A stretch of DNA of 53,616 nt from Sulfuricurvum sp. (GTDB lineage Bacteria; Campylobacterota; Campylobacteria; Campylobacterales; Sulfurimonadaceae), in assembly GCF_028712165.1 (NCBI RefSeq), contig NZ_JAQTQR010000008.1, forward strand, positions 1 through 53,616, given 5' to 3'. Made by a program: the position numbers and the translations under genes. Below the pieces are notes generated by a model. It saw only the letters and a program-made list of their open reading frames with translations, ran no database searches and was not told the origin of the DNA. Of the stretch, positions 15,707-25,870 are shown piece after piece (positions within the stretch are counted from its first letter, which is position 1; every line of letters starts with the position of its first letter).

Positions 15707-18316
15707 ATGGCTTTTATGGACGAATACAAAGCACACGTAGCGGAACGCGCAGCTCAGGGAATCCCTCCATTCCCACTCACTAAAGAACAAGTTACTTCTC
15801 TTGTTGAACTCATTACGCAAGAGAGTTCTAAAAACAATGAGTTGGTTACGATGTTGGCAGAACGTGTCAATCCGGGTGTTGACGACGGCGCACATGTTAA
15901 GGCTGCATTTTTACATCAAGTCGTTCAAGGTCAAGTAAAAGCTTTCTTAGCGGATAACAGCGATATCAACAGCGATGATCACAAAAAAGCGGCGATCAAA
16001 ATCCTCGGTAAAATGGTCGGCGGTTATAACGTAAAACCTCTTATCGATGCACTTAGCAACGATGCGATCGCAAACGAAGCGGCTCATGAACTTAAACATA
16101 CCCTTTTGGTATACGATGCGTTCAATGATATCGTTGATCTTTCAAAAACCAATAAATACGCAAAAGAAGTTCTTCAATCATGGGCAGATGCAGAGTGGTT
16201 TACCAGTAAAAAAACATTGGCTGAAAAATTTAGCGTAGTTGTCTTCAAATTCCCGGGAGAAACCAATACCGATGACCTCTCTCCTGCGAGCGCGGCATTT
16301 ACCCGTTCAGATATCCCTCTTCATGCAACAACAATGCTTTCGGCTAAAATGCCTGAAGGTATTGCAAAAATCGCTGAGTTGAAAGAAAAAGGGATGCAAA
16401 TTGCTTACGTCGGTGACGTTGTCGGAACCGGTTCAAGCCGAAAATCAGCAGCAAACTCAGTCCAATGGCACATGGGTGACGATATCCCGGGCATCCCGAA
16501 CAAACGTACCGGCGGTGTTGTAATCGGAAGTATCATTGCTCCTATCTTCTTCGCTACGTGTGAAGATTCCGGTGCATTGCCGATCGAAGCGGATGTTTCT
16601 CAAATGGAAACCGGTGATGTACTCGATATCGATACAAAAGCGGGAACCATTACGAAAAACGGTAGCGTCATTGCCAACTTCTCACTTCGCCCGAATACCA
16701 TCGAAGACGAAGTACGTGCAGGCGGACGTATCCCACTTATCATCGGTCGCGGTTTGACGGCAAAAGCTCGTACAGCGCTCGGTATGGCTCCTGCAACTAT
16801 GTTTGCAACTCCTATCCAGCCTGCTGATACCGGAAAAGGATACACCCTTGCACAAAAAATGGTCGGTAAAGCATGCGGTATGGAGGGTGTACGCCCGGGT
16901 ATGTATTGTGAGCCTATGACCAGCACTGTCGGAAGCCAAGATACTACCGGACCGATGACACGCGATGAGATCAAAGAGCTTTCGGCTCTCGGTTTCTCAG
17001 CGGATTTCGTATTACAGTCTTTCTGTCACACAGCAGCGTATCCGAAACCATCCGATGTGAAATTGCACGCAACATTGCCGGCATTTATCAGCTCACGCAG
17101 CGGTGTCGCTCTTCGTCCTGCAGACGGTGTTATCCACTCATGGTTGAACCGTATGGTTCTTCCGGACACGGTAGGAACCGGCGGTGACTCGCACACCCGT
17201 TTCCCTATCGGTGTGAGCTTCCCTGCAGGTTCAGGTCTTGTTGCGTTCGCAGCGGTTACCGGTTCTATGCCTCTTGAAATGCCTGAGTCTGTATTGGTTC
17301 GCTTCAAAGGTGAAATGCAGCCGGGTATCACGTTACGTGACCTTGTTAACGCTATCCCGTATTATGCTATTAAACAAGGGCTTTTAACTGTTGAGAAAAA
17401 AGGTAAGAAAAATATCTTTAACGGACGTGTTTTGGAGATCGAAGGTCTTCCAAACATGAAAGTTGAGCAAGCGTTCGAGCTTTCCGATGCATCGGCTGAG
17501 CGTTCAGCAGCAGCTTGTACGGTTCGTCTTAACAAAGAGCCGGTTATCGAATACCTAAAATCAAACGTAACGTTGATCGAAGCAATGATCGCGGACGGTT
17601 ACGAAGATGCACGTACGCTTCAACGCCGTGCCGACAAAATGAAAGAGTGGTTGGCTGCTCCGTCATTGATGGAACCGGATGCGGATGCAGAATACGCAGC
17701 AATCATCGAAATCGACCTTGCAGAAGTAACAGAACCGATCTTGGCATGCCCGAATGACCCGGACAATGTAAAACTTCTTTCAGAAGTAGCCGGTGAAAAA
17801 ATCGACGAAGTCTTCTTGGGAAGCTGTATGACCAACATCGGTCACTACCGTGCGGCGGGTGAAGTCATGCGCGGCGAAGGCAAAATCGCGGTTGAAAAAT
17901 TCTGGATCGTTCCGCCGACCCGTATGGATGAGCAACAACTCATTAACGAAGGGTACTACGACGTTTATAAAGCGATCGCAGCGCAAACGGAAGTTCCGGG
18001 TTGTTCACTCTGCATGGGTAACCAAGCGAGTTCACGTGAGGGTTCAACCGTATTCTCAACCTCTACCCGTAACTTCGACAACCGTCTAGGTAAAGGGACT
18101 CAGGTTTATCTAGGATCCGCTGAACTTGCATCAGTATGTGCAAAACTCGGACGTATCCCTACGGTAGCGGAATACATGAGTATCGTTCCAGAAAAATTGG
18201 CTGGAAAAGCAGATCAAGTCTATAAATATCTCAACTTTAATGAGATCACTTCGTATTCACTTCAGGCACGTAATGTTGCCGAAGATAAATACGGTGTTAC
18301 CATTAAAGCCGTATAA
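15707..18316 (+). CDS. acnB: Aconitate hydratase B
   Basis: 869 residues, the AcnB length. The domain order is that of the B type: HEAT-like N-terminal domain (residues 1-160), swivel domain ([13 protein letters not shown], then [19 protein letters not shown]), then the iron-sulfur domains. The 4Fe-4S ligands are Cys in [15 protein letters not shown] and the two in [22 protein letters not shown] and [13 protein letters not shown] line the active site. It isomerises citrate to isocitrate via cis-aconitate in the TCA cycle, which in many Campylobacterota runs in the reductive direction. It may also bind 2-methylisocitrate. GGAG is the ribosome site. It is monocistronic. Confidence 0.97.
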   Translation: MAFMDEYKAHVAERAAQGIPPFPLTKEQVTSLVELITQESSKNNELVTMLAERVNPGVDDGAHVKAAFLHQVVQGQVKAFLADNSDINSDDHKKAAIKILGKMVGGYNVKPLIDALSNDAIANEAAHELKHTLLVYDAFNDIVDLSKTNKYAKEVLQSWADAEWFTSKKTLAEKFSVVVFKFPGETNTDDLSPASAAFTRSDIPLHATTMLSAKMPEGIAKIAELKEKGMQIAYVGDVVGTGSSRKSAANSVQWHMGDDIPGIPNKRTGGVVIGSIIAPIFFATCEDSGALPIEADVSQMETGDVLDIDTKAGTITKNGSVIANFSLRPNTIEDEVRAGGRIPLIIGRGLTAKARTALGMAPATMFATPIQPADTGKGYTLAQKMVGKACGMEGVRPGMYCEPMTSTVGSQDTTGPMTRDEIKELSALGFSADFVLQSFCHTAAYPKPSDVKLHATLPAFISSRSGVALRPADGVIHSWLNRMVLPDTVGTGGDSHTRFPIGVSFPAGSGLVAFAAVTGSMPLEMPESVLVRFKGEMQPGITLRDLVNAIPYYAIKQGLLTVEKKGKKNIFNGRVLEIEGLPNMKVEQAFELSDASAERSAAACTVRLNKEPVIEYLKSNVTLIEAMIADGYEDARTLQRRADKMKEWLAAPSLMEPDADAEYAAIIEIDLAEVTEPILACPNDPDNVKLLSEVAGEKIDEVFLGSCMTNIGHYRAAGEVMRGEGKIAVEKFWIVPPTRMDEQQLINEGYYDVYKAIAAQTEVPGCSLCMGNQASSREGSTVFSTSTRNFDNRLGKGTQVYLGSAELASVCAKLGRIPTVAEYMSIVPEKLAGKADQVYKYLNFNEITSYSLQARNVAEDKYGVTIKAV

Positions 18317-18328
18317 GCAACCCCTCTC

Positions 18329-18356
18329 AAAACCCCTCTTCTATGGGGTTTCCCCC
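18329..18356 (+). terminator. Terminator-like hairpin after acnB
   Basis: AAACCCC (18330-18336) pairs with GGGGTTT (18345-18351). The following bases are C-rich rather than T-rich, so termination may be incomplete. Confidence 0.5.
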
Positions 18357-18364
18357 ATCTGTGC

Positions 18365-18370
18365 TATAAT
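18365..18370 (+). promoter_or_regulatory. -10 promoter element for dbpA
   Basis: TGCTATAAT, the same extended form as before ftsK, 28 bases before the helicase ATG. Confidence 0.6.
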
Positions 18371-18397
18371 CGCGTATCTATATTATAAAGCGACACA

Positions 18398-19750
18398 ATG
18401 TCCTCATTCGACTCCTTAGCATTACGTACACCTCTGAAAGAGGCGTTAAAACGGCTCGAATTCACCACGATGACCCCGATCCAAGCAACTTCTCTTCCAG
18501 TCATTTTAGACAAAAAAGATTGTATTGCCCAAGCAGCAACCGGAAGCGGTAAAACTTTGGCTTTCGGTTTAGGAGTTTTGAACTCGATTAACCCTAAATC
18601 GTTCGGGATTCAATCCCTTATCCTCTGCCCTACCCGCGAACTCGCCGAACAAGTGGCAAAAGTACTCCGTTCACTAGCGTCCGAAATCGGGAATATCAAG
18701 ATTCTTACCCTCTGCGGAGGCGTTCCAATGCGCGGACAACTCCATTCGCTCAAACACGGTGCCCATATTATAGTGGGAACACCCGGACGAGTTTTAAAGC
18801 TCCTTCAAATGGATGCCTTCGATCCGGCTCAAATTCAAACCGTAGTACTGGATGAAGCTGATCAAATGATCGATATGGGTTTTATCGAAGATATTACTTC
18901 GATTTTGGGCTTTACACCCCCTTCGCGTCAAAGTCTCCTTTTCTCGGCTACGTTTCCTGAATCGATTCAAACGATTACATCAGAGTTTATGAAAGACCCG
19001 GTGTTGCTCAAAACAGAGCATACAATCAGCAAACCGAAAATTGAAGAGATCGCCTATTTGTGCAACGATAAACTACCGGCCATTGCAAAAGTTTTACATC
19101 TACACGAAATTACCAATACAATTATTTTTTGTAATACAAAAGTGGATGCAAATGCATTGTGTGACGATCTTAACCGTATCGGTATCCATGTTTTAACACT
19201 GCATGGAGACATGGAGCAATTTGACCGAAACGAAGCCATAATCCAGTTTCGCAATTTAAGTGCTCCTATATTGGTTGCAACCGATGTTGCCGGACGCGGT
19301 ATCGATATCGAAGGGCTTGATGCTATCATCAACTACGAAGTACCGATTCAAAACGAGCGCTATACCCACCGTATCGGACGAACGGGACGTGCAGGAAAGA
19401 CCGGTATTGCAATCACACTTGTCAACCACTATCAATATGATCGTTTTATGGAACTTAAACGACCTGTCACACCCATCGAACTTCCCGATATCCGTGAAAA
19501 GTTTTCTATTAAAACCCTGATGCGCACTATCTGTATCGATGCGGGTAAAAAAGAGAAGCTACGTGCAGGCGACATCGTCGGTGCACTGATCAATGAGTGC
19601 GGATTAACACAAGAAGAAATCGGAAAAATCGATCAACTTGACCATCTCAGCTACGTTGCAATTCCTCGTAACAAAGCTGAAAATATTTACCAAAAATTCG
19701 TCAGTCGCCCTATAAAAGGGAAAACATTCAGGAAATGGTTGTTAGACTAA
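18398..19750 (+). CDS. dbpA: DEAD-box RNA helicase, DbpA type
   Basis: 450 residues. Helicase motifs appear in order: FTTMTPIQATSLP (Q motif), AATGSGKT (I), PTRELAEQ (Ia), GTPGRVL (Ib), VLDEADQMIDMG (II), FSATFP (III), ATDVAGRGIDIEG (V) and YTHRIGRTGRAGKTG (VI). The C-terminal 75 residues (KLRAGDIVGALINECGLTQEEIGKI, ending GKTFRKWLLD; shown in parts) match the DbpA RNA-binding domain that recognises hairpin 92 of 23S rRNA, so the likely role is late assembly of the large ribosomal subunit in the cytosol. The PAS-protein gene starts 37 bases later. Confidence 0.88.
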   Translation: MSSFDSLALRTPLKEALKRLEFTTMTPIQATSLPVILDKKDCIAQAATGSGKTLAFGLGVLNSINPKSFGIQSLILCPTRELAEQVAKVLRSLASEIGNIKILTLCGGVPMRGQLHSLKHGAHIIVGTPGRVLKLLQMDAFDPAQIQTVVLDEADQMIDMGFIEDITSILGFTPPSRQSLLFSATFPESIQTITSEFMKDPVLLKTEHTISKPKIEEIAYLCNDKLPAIAKVLHLHEITNTIIFCNTKVDANALCDDLNRIGIHVLTLHGDMEQFDRNEAIIQFRNLSAPILVATDVAGRGIDIEGLDAIINYEVPIQNERYTHRIGRTGRAGKTGIAITLVNHYQYDRFMELKRPVTPIELPDIREKFSIKTLMRTICIDAGKKEKLRAGDIVGALINECGLTQEEIGKIDQLDHLSYVAIPRNKAENIYQKFVSRPIKGKTFRKWLLD

Positions 19751-19786
19751 CATAAACAGTTTCTGATACTTTTGCAAGGATTTTCT

Positions 19787-20275
19787 ATGTCCAATAAAGA
19801 ATTAACATTTGGAGAGGAAGAATTTATCGTCTCCAAAACCGATTTAAACGGTAAAATCACGTATGGAAATTCTCTCTTTATCCAGATGTCCGGATACAGT
19901 GAGCTTGAGCTTATCGATAAGCCTCATAATATTTTACGCCATGAAGATATGCCCGCAGTTATTTTCAAACTCCTTTGGAGTCGGATTAAAGCAGGCAAAG
20001 AGATTTTTGCCTATGTCAAAAACAAGACCCAACAGGGAGATTATTATTGGGTGTTTGCCCATGTTACCCCTTCATTTGATACCAATCGAGCTATCAGTAA
20101 TTATCACTCTGTACGTAGAAAACCTTCCGAAAAAGCGCTTAATGTTATTCGCCCTTTATATGCAACATTGCTTCAAAAAGAGCGTGAAGGCGGAGTAGCA
20201 GCATCTGAGTCCGTGCTGAATCAATTATTAAAAGATAAAGGAATGTCTTACGATGAATTTATCCTCTCTCTCTAA
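19787..20275 (+). CDS. PAS-domain sensor protein, CetB/Aer-like
   Basis: 162 residues, essentially one PAS domain. The start is ATG 19787, with AAGGA seven bases upstream; the TTG at 19772 is unlikely. Sequence [37 protein letters not shown] and [12 protein letters not shown] matches the PAS of Aer, which binds FAD and senses redox state. There is no membrane segment and no signalling output domain. The next gene, a chemoreceptor, overlaps it by 23 bases. The pair mirrors Campylobacter CetB (PAS) and CetA (receptor), in which a soluble PAS protein signals through a separate receptor in energy taxis. FAD binding is inferred from family. Confidence 0.85.
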   Translation: MSNKELTFGEEEFIVSKTDLNGKITYGNSLFIQMSGYSELELIDKPHNILRHEDMPAVIFKLLWSRIKAGKEIFAYVKNKTQQGDYYWVFAHVTPSFDTNRAISNYHSVRRKPSEKALNVIRPLYATLLQKEREGGVAASESVLNQLLKDKGMSYDEFILSL

Positions 20276-21701
20276 AGTACAATATGCCAACGTTGCATCA
20301 ATAGCTTTATTTATTATTGCTTTGGTTGTCGAAACAGTTATGGATGGATGGAGTTGGGTCCGTATTCTCAATATTTTCAACTTTGCATTGGCATGGTTTA
20401 TCTTTATCAATATTCGAAAAACTCAAGAGACGATCAATGAAGTAGCAGCAGTCATCAAAGGAGCTGAAAAAGGGGATTTAGAAAACCGTATTACCCATAT
20501 CAAAGATCATGGTGAGCTCAGTGACTTATGCTGGAATACCAACAATATGCTTGATCAAACTGAAGTGTTTATCCGTGAAATACGTGCCGGTGTAGAAGCA
20601 TCTAGCCGTGACGAATATTATCGCCGAATCAATATACAAGGTTTGCAGGGAGAGTTTAAAGAAGCAAGCACTTTTGTCAATAAAGCCATTGATGCGATGC
20701 ATACAACCTATATTCATATTCAAAAATCAATCTTAAACAGCTCTCTCGGAAAAATCGGTGCCGGTATCGGAGGGGGACTGGATGTGATTCAGAAAGACCT
20801 TCAAAATACAATTCAAAGACTTGGAAACATCACCCAAATTAGTCAGGCTACCTCAAAAAACTCTTCTGAAACCGTCAATGAACTTGAAGAGATCATTATC
20901 AAGCTTAGTCGTCTAATCGAGCTAGTACAAACCTCTGCCGATGCGATCAATTCTCTTAATGAAAAAACCAATGAAATCAGTTCTGTTGTTAATTTGATCA
21001 AAGATATCGCGGATCAAACCAACTTATTAGCCCTTAATGCAGCTATTGAAGCAGCACGTGCAGGCGAACACGGAAGAGGATTTGCCGTCGTTGCCGATGA
21101 AGTGCGAAAACTCGCCGAACGTACCCAAAAAGCAACCGGAGAGATTGCGATTGCCGTCCAGACCCTTCAACAAGAGACTACTGAAATTCATACAAACTCC
21201 GAAGATATGAATGATATTGCCAGTGAGTCAAGCCATGCTATCGAATCCTTTAGAGTCACCCTCAACAGTTTCAATCAAGATGCACTCACGACTGCGTTGC
21301 AAGCCACTGTAATCGAAAATACAACCTTTGTTACTCTTGCAAAAATAGATCATATTATGTTCAAATCAAATGCATACAAATCCATGGTCAACGGTAAAGT
21401 TGAATCTTCCTTTAGTGATCATCACAACTGCCGTCTCGGAAAATGGTATGAAAGCGGTACAGGAAAAGAGCGATTTTCTCATCTCTCAAGCTTCAGAGGA
21501 ATTGAAAAACCGCATGAAACGGTTCATAAAGAAGTGCATAAAAATCTTACCTATATTGAAAATGGAGACCACTCAGTTGAGCATCAAGACGAAGTCATCA
21601 AAAACTTCCAGTCCATGGAAGAGGCAAGTCTTACACTCTTTACACTGATGGATGCTTTGATTAGAGAATCGGAAGAAGAGATTTGTCATAAACGCTCATA
21701 A
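20253..21701 (+). CDS. Methyl-accepting chemotaxis protein with C-terminal CZB zinc-binding domain, CetA-like
   Basis: 482 residues. Two adjacent hydrophobic segments near the N-terminus ([17 protein letters not shown] and [17 protein letters not shown]) leave almost no periplasmic loop, as in Aer and CetA. A HAMP-like stretch follows, then the long coiled-coil signalling domain with the highly conserved hairpin [20 protein letters not shown]. The last ~110 residues form a CZB domain: DHIMFKS (His), [10 protein letters not shown] (Cys) and [10 protein letters not shown] (His), the usual Zn ligands, known from TlpD and DgcZ. It likely sends PAS-derived redox signals to CheA while also sensing zinc or HOCl-type oxidants. 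Start overlaps the PAS gene by 23 bases. Confidence 0.88.
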   Translation: MNLSSLSKVQYANVASIALFIIALVVETVMDGWSWVRILNIFNFALAWFIFINIRKTQETINEVAAVIKGAEKGDLENRITHIKDHGELSDLCWNTNNMLDQTEVFIREIRAGVEASSRDEYYRRINIQGLQGEFKEASTFVNKAIDAMHTTYIHIQKSILNSSLGKIGAGIGGGLDVIQKDLQNTIQRLGNITQISQATSKNSSETVNELEEIIIKLSRLIELVQTSADAINSLNEKTNEISSVVNLIKDIADQTNLLALNAAIEAARAGEHGRGFAVVADEVRKLAERTQKATGEIAIAVQTLQQETTEIHTNSEDMNDIASESSHAIESFRVTLNSFNQDALTTALQATVIENTTFVTLAKIDHIMFKSNAYKSMVNGKVESSFSDHHNCRLGKWYESGTGKERFSHLSSFRGIEKPHETVHKEVHKNLTYIENGDHSVEHQDEVIKNFQSMEEASLTLFTLMDALIRESEEEICHKRS

Positions 21702-21718
21702 AGAGCGTTTTACTTTTG
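21691..21718 (+). terminator. Terminator between chemoreceptor and pgi, overlapping the stop codon
   Basis: AACGCTC (21691-21697) and GAGCGTT (21703-21709) form a perfect stem with loop ATAAA, followed by TTTACTTTT. The chemoreceptor stop codon lies in the loop; the convergent pgi stop begins one base after the stem. Confidence 0.75.
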
Positions 21719-22948
21719 AAAGTAGCTGGTTAAAATTGTTTTCCCGAGCTCAACACCCGGTTGATCATACGTATTGATCTCCATCAATGCGCCGCTAATC
21801 GAGGTTAATAACTCATAATAGGCAATCATTTCACCCACAGAGATTTCGTCTATCTTCTTCCATGCAATTTCATCAACACTGACACCGCTTTGTAACACAC
21901 TTTGCATTGTGGCTTGACACTGTGCATTGATAAGTTCGTTAAAACTTTTACCGTTTATAAAATCGCTTTTTTCCAAATATTTCAAAGAAAGTTTCGGGAT
22001 CATCAAGTGTTCGGCAGAAGATTCAACGTGCATAAACGTAACCGTTTTATTCAACGGCCCTTCAATAATAAGCTGCAAAAAGGAGTGTTGATCCACTGAA
22101 CCGATCAATGAAATCGGTGTTAATCCGACGCGCTCTCCGTAACGATTTTTCTTTCCAAGCGACTCTCCCCAGAGTTGTACAACCCACTTGCCAAACTCTG
22201 CAAAAGCATCCGAATAAGCAAATAATACATTCATCGGGTATTGATCTTTATGGGATACATAATACGACGCTTTTTGTAGAATATGTTCCTCTTTTCGGTT
22301 CCAAAAGCGATCTAAAAAATCCTGAGCACCCTTTAGGATAGATGCCGTATCAAAACCGGCTAATGTAAGTGGGACAATACCCACGGCACTTAAAACCGAA
22401 AAGCGTCCTCCGACATTATCAGGAATGGCAAATCGACGAAGATGATGTTCATCCGCAAAACGTGAAAGGATCGAATTATCATCGCTGATCACATAAATTT
22501 GATCGGAATTGTCTAATGTTAGTTCAAAACTAACAATTAAACGTTTAAAAATGGAAAGAGCTTCTACAGTCCCGCCGGATTTAGAGATAAGGATAAAAAG
22601 AGTCTTGGACTTATCGATCTCTTCCATCTCACTGATGATGCTAAGCGGATCAGAATTTTCAAGATAGATGAGTTTTTTTGCGTTGGGCGTTCCGGAACGC
22701 AACAAGCGTTCAATCGCTTTAATCCCTAGTGAAGATCCCCCTATTCCGATCACTGCAATTGTATCAAAACGACTATCGATCTCATCACGCATTGTATCAA
22801 GTTCTTTCACAAGTGCCTGAGAGAGCTTTGGAAGGTGATAATATCCGACCGCCTTATTTTGCTCTTCATAATGAACCGCCTCAAACCCTTTTTCTAGGGT
22901 AAAAGGATCGAGAGTTTTCGTATCGAAATGATTTGTATACTGCAACAT
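21710..22948 (-). CDS. pgi: Glucose-6-phosphate isomerase
   Basis: 412 residues from the ATG at 22948; a longer reading from 23002 would lie inside gap and is not the start. The ATG overlaps the gap stop by one base (TGATG). Signature parts are VIGIGGSSLGIKAIERLL, ILISKSGGTVEALSIFKRL, VGGRFSVLSAVGIVPL (phosphoglucose isomerase signature region) and a C-terminal lysine in QPGVELGKTI. It interconverts glucose-6-phosphate and fructose-6-phosphate in the cytosol. The protein is compact compared with the ~550-residue E. coli enzyme, as is usual for this phylum. Co-transcribed with gap. Confidence 0.93.
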   Translation of the reverse strand: MLQYTNHFDTKTLDPFTLEKGFEAVHYEEQNKAVGYYHLPKLSQALVKELDTMRDEIDSRFDTIAVIGIGGSSLGIKAIERLLRSGTPNAKKLIYLENSDPLSIISEMEEIDKSKTLFILISKSGGTVEALSIFKRLIVSFELTLDNSDQIYVISDDNSILSRFADEHHLRRFAIPDNVGGRFSVLSAVGIVPLTLAGFDTASILKGAQDFLDRFWNRKEEHILQKASYYVSHKDQYPMNVLFAYSDAFAEFGKWVVQLWGESLGKKNRYGERVGLTPISLIGSVDQHSFLQLIIEGPLNKTVTFMHVESSAEHLMIPKLSLKYLEKSDFINGKSFNELINAQCQATMQSVLQSGVSVDEIAWKKIDEISVGEMIAYYELLTSISGALMEINTYDQPGVELGKTILTSYFQK

Positions 22949-23943
22949 CAGTGGGTTCCGATAAGAACTGTCATGTCTACAAGACGACTGCTGTAACCCC
23001 ATTCATTATCATACCAAGCCAATACCTTAACCGTAATTCCATCCACTACGCTGGTCATGTCAGGGACATATACCGAACTGACTGTCGAGCCGATGAAATC
23101 ACCGGATACACGTTTATCGTTATCCACTTCAATCAGTCCTTTAAAGGCACCAGCGGCCGCTTCGTTGAAAGCTGCATGAATATCTTCTTTGGTTACCTCT
23201 TTTTTGAGATTAACTGTCAAATCGACCAGCGAAACGTCTGGAGTAGGAACACGCATCGAATATCCGTTGAGTTTACCAAGCAATTGAGGCATGACTTTTC
23301 CGATTGCTTTTGCCGCACCGGTAGAAGTCGGGATCATATTAAGGGCAGCTGCACGGGCACGACGAGGATCTTTTGAGTGTTTTACGTCCAAAATATTTTG
23401 ATCGTTTGTGTACGAGTGAATCGTTGTCATCAGACCATTTTCAATCCCGAACGCATCATCCAAAACTTTGCAAATCGGTCCAAGACAGTTCGTTGTACAA
23501 CTCGCATTGGAAATAATCGCTTCGCCTTTGTAACTGTCTGAATTGACACCGTAAACATATGTTGGAGAATCATCTTTTGCCGGTGCAGACATGATTACTT
23601 TTTTGATACCGTTTTTTAGATGTTTTTGACAGCTTTCCTGATCTAAAAACACACCCGTACATTCGATAACCACTTCAGCACCGCAGCTTCCGAAATCTAC
23701 TTTGTCAATGTCTCGTTCACGAAACATACGAACATTTTTACCGGCAATAGCAATGGTAGATTCATCCACTACTTTTGCATCGATGCCGCGATGGACACTG
23801 TCAAATTTGAGCAGATATTCAAGCATTTCCGGTTTTGCCGTTGTGTTTAAAGCAACCAACTCTATATCACTGCGCTCAGCAATAATCTTAGCTACGATAA
23901 TCCCAATTCTTCCTGTACCGTTAATTGCCACTTTGAGTGCCAT
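22948..23943 (-). CDS. gap: Glyceraldehyde-3-phosphate dehydrogenase, type I
   Basis: 331 residues, the normal length. The Rossmann start is INGTGRIG, the active site is SNASCTTNCLGPI with the catalytic cysteine, and TSTGAAKAIGKVMPQLLGKL plus AWYDNEWGYSSRLVDM complete the catalytic domain. It interconverts glyceraldehyde-3-phosphate and 1,3-bisphosphoglycerate; in an autotroph it would mainly serve gluconeogenesis. An AGGAG site precedes the ATG. It heads a gap-pgi operon on the minus strand. Confidence 0.96.
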   Translation of the reverse strand: MALKVAINGTGRIGIIVAKIIAERSDIELVALNTTAKPEMLEYLLKFDSVHRGIDAKVVDESTIAIAGKNVRMFRERDIDKVDFGSCGAEVVIECTGVFLDQESCQKHLKNGIKKVIMSAPAKDDSPTYVYGVNSDSYKGEAIISNASCTTNCLGPICKVLDDAFGIENGLMTTIHSYTNDQNILDVKHSKDPRRARAAALNMIPTSTGAAKAIGKVMPQLLGKLNGYSMRVPTPDVSLVDLTVNLKKEVTKEDIHAAFNEAAAGAFKGLIEVDNDKRVSGDFIGSTVSSVYVPDMTSVVDGITVKVLAWYDNEWGYSSRLVDMTVLIGTH

Positions 23944-24047
23944 GAAGTCTCCTAATAAAAATATCTATATATATATTTTAACGAAAAAACTTTACAAAAG
24001 GATTACTTAGTGAAGATTTCAGCCTCATTTAGAAGCTGAATGAAGAA

Positions 24048-24569
24048 TTAATAGCTGTAGGTAACCGTAACCGGGATTTGTCTTAGAGGTTCATTGCTCT
24101 CTACTGTAATTTCTCTACCTTTGTATCTGGCAGTATTGCTGTATCCACTCAAAACTTGACGAGTACGAACCGTACTAACCGTTTCACATCTGCGAACGGT
24201 TCGGTAGGTAGCAGGAGTATTACTGCCGTAATTGTTGGCAACATTTTGTCCTGCCAATGTTCCTAAAATAGCACCGCCAACCGTAGCAACGGTTTTGCCG
24301 GTTCCACCACCGATTTGGTGTCCTAAAACACCTCCCAATGCACCACCGGCCACTGCACCGACAACACTGTTTCCGCCACTGCTGCCTGAACTTACCTGTT
24401 CTTGCACATCATAGCATTTTTCTCCGGGAACTTGTTCTTGGATCGTCGACATGATTGGTGTCGATTGACTTACTTTAACATATTCTACAGTTGAAAAACT
24501 ATCAGCCATCACAGCTGAACCAGCGAAAAGCACTGCTAAAGCAAAATGTGATATATAGCGACTAGACAT
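24048..24569 (-). CDS. Glycine-zipper 2TM-domain envelope protein
   Basis: 173 residues with a signal peptide (HFALAVLFAGSAVMA). The central segment GAVAGGALGGVLGHQIGGG, then TVATVGGAILGTLAGQNVAN, is the glycine-zipper 2TM domain (Rick_17kDa type) found in outer-membrane-associated proteins. The rest is Thr/Val/Tyr-rich with three or four cysteines in the mature part (EKCYDVQ, RRCETVS). It probably sits in the periplasm or outer membrane; the family has no fixed biochemical role. AAAGGA precedes the ATG. It stands alone between gap and hisG. Confidence 0.8.
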   Translation of the reverse strand: MSSRYISHFALAVLFAGSAVMADSFSTVEYVKVSQSTPIMSTIQEQVPGEKCYDVQEQVSSGSSGGNSVVGAVAGGALGGVLGHQIGGGTGKTVATVGGAILGTLAGQNVANNYGSNTPATYRTVRRCETVSTVRTRQVLSGYSNTARYKGREITVESNEPLRQIPVTVTYSY

Positions 24570-24635
24570 AACTATCCTTTAACTCATTTAATTATGGCTA
24601 TTGTATGCATATATTGTTAATCAATAGTGAATTTT

Positions 24636-25256
24636 TTATTTCATTCCATACAAAAGGGCATTGATTTTTTCGTAAATATCTAATATCTCGCTTTTCTTCT
24701 CAAAAAAACTGTTTTTATTCGCGATCAGGTGGGTTGTCGACTCCATAATTGTCTCAACGACTTCGAGCCCGTTTTGCTTCATCGTACTTCCCGTCTCTAC
24801 GACATCGACGATCATATCGGCTAATCCGACCAACGGCGCGAGTTCAATCGATCCATAAAGTTTGATAATATCGGCTGCCACCGCACGTTCTGCAAAATAA
24901 CGTTTGGTAATATTGACCATCTTTGTCGCTACTTTGATTTCGCTTTTTGTAAAATCGGGTTTTTCCCCCGCACGCATTCCAATAGCGACACGGCATTTAC
25001 CCTTTTGCAAATCAAGAAGACGGATAACATCCAACCCCTGTTCTTCAAGCGTATCCAGTCCCACAACCCCAATATCGGCAGCTTGGTGATAGACATATGT
25101 TGCGACATCTTGATTGCGTACCAACAAAAATTTAAAATTTTCAGTTTGTAAGATCAGCTTGCGATCATCAAATTTAAAACTGCTTCCGAAAATCGTTTCG
25201 AAAATTTCCAACGTATCTTCGGCAATTCGCCCTTTTGGGAGTGCGACACTTAGCAT
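24636..25256 (-). CDS. hisG: ATP phosphoribosyltransferase, short form
   Basis: 206 residues. MLSVALPKGRIAEDTLEIF, VATYVYHQAADIGVVGLDTL and LADMIVDVVETGSTMKQNGL are the two-lobed catalytic domain with the PRPP loop (ETGSTMK). The C-terminal ACT-like regulatory domain of the long form is missing, so by family rules the enzyme should need the HisS-like partner HisZ, which is not in this window. It catalyses the first step of histidine synthesis. The start overlaps coaX by seven bases; it is the last gene of the yfgM-bamB-xer-coaX operon. Confidence 0.93.
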   Translation of the reverse strand: MLSVALPKGRIAEDTLEIFETIFGSSFKFDDRKLILQTENFKFLLVRNQDVATYVYHQAADIGVVGLDTLEEQGLDVIRLLDLQKGKCRVAIGMRAGEKPDFTKSEIKVATKMVNITKRYFAERAVAADIIKLYGSIELAPLVGLADMIVDVVETGSTMKQNGLEVVETIMESTTHLIANKNSFFEKKSEILDIYEKINALLYGMK

Positions 25257-25867
25257 TTAGAACCTTTTTCAATCAACTTTTTCATCCCTGAGAAGATCAA
25301 ATCTTCTTCTACTCTCGCCTCCGTAAAAAAACGGGACAAAAGCCGTGCATCACCGCCGGTTAGATAAAGCGGTTTTCCGAGTCCCTCTATCTTTTCGATC
25401 AAAGGAGCCAAAAAACCGACCGTAAGTGCATCGGGAGTATTTTGCGCCATTATAGTCAAATCTACCTCAAAGTTAAATGACACGTCCAATGCAGGAGAGA
25501 GTCTTGCATACGCCTCTTGCGCCGAACGCAGCCCTAACGATATAAATCCGCCCTGATACACTCCGACATCCATCACATCAACCGTAATGGCACTTCCTGC
25601 ATCCACAATAACACCATCGAAAACCGCTTCACACACCATGATCCGATCAATCCCCATTGTGGAATAGTATTTATCCCAATCAATGAACTCTCGCACATCA
25701 TACCAATTCCTATAATCACGGATTTTTTCGTTAAAAGCTAAATTTACACTGACGTAATAAACAGCACCTGATAATGTGTCCGGATTAAAATCATGAACGT
25801 CTAATTTACTGCGTACACCCTCTGAAAACAAATCTACCGTTGTATTACCGATATCACAAAGAGTCAT
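25250..25867 (-). CDS. coaX: Type III pantothenate kinase
   Basis: 205 residues, shorter than the usual ~250 but typical for this phylum. It opens with MTLCDIGNTTVDLF (phosphate loop), followed by VDAGSAITVDVMDVGVYQGGFISLG (shown here within limits) and YLTGGDARLL, the three ASKHA-fold motifs. It phosphorylates pantothenate, the first step of coenzyme A synthesis, and needs a monovalent cation and has poor ATP affinity in other members. It lies three bases after the Xer gene and overlaps hisG by seven bases. Confidence 0.9.
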   Translation of the reverse strand: MTLCDIGNTTVDLFSEGVRSKLDVHDFNPDTLSGAVYYVSVNLAFNEKIRDYRNWYDVREFIDWDKYYSTMGIDRIMVCEAVFDGVIVDAGSAITVDVMDVGVYQGGFISLGLRSAQEAYARLSPALDVSFNFEVDLTIMAQNTPDALTVGFLAPLIEKIEGLGKPLYLTGGDARLLSRFFTEARVEEDLIFSGMKKLIEKGSKC

Positions 25868-25870
25868 TTT

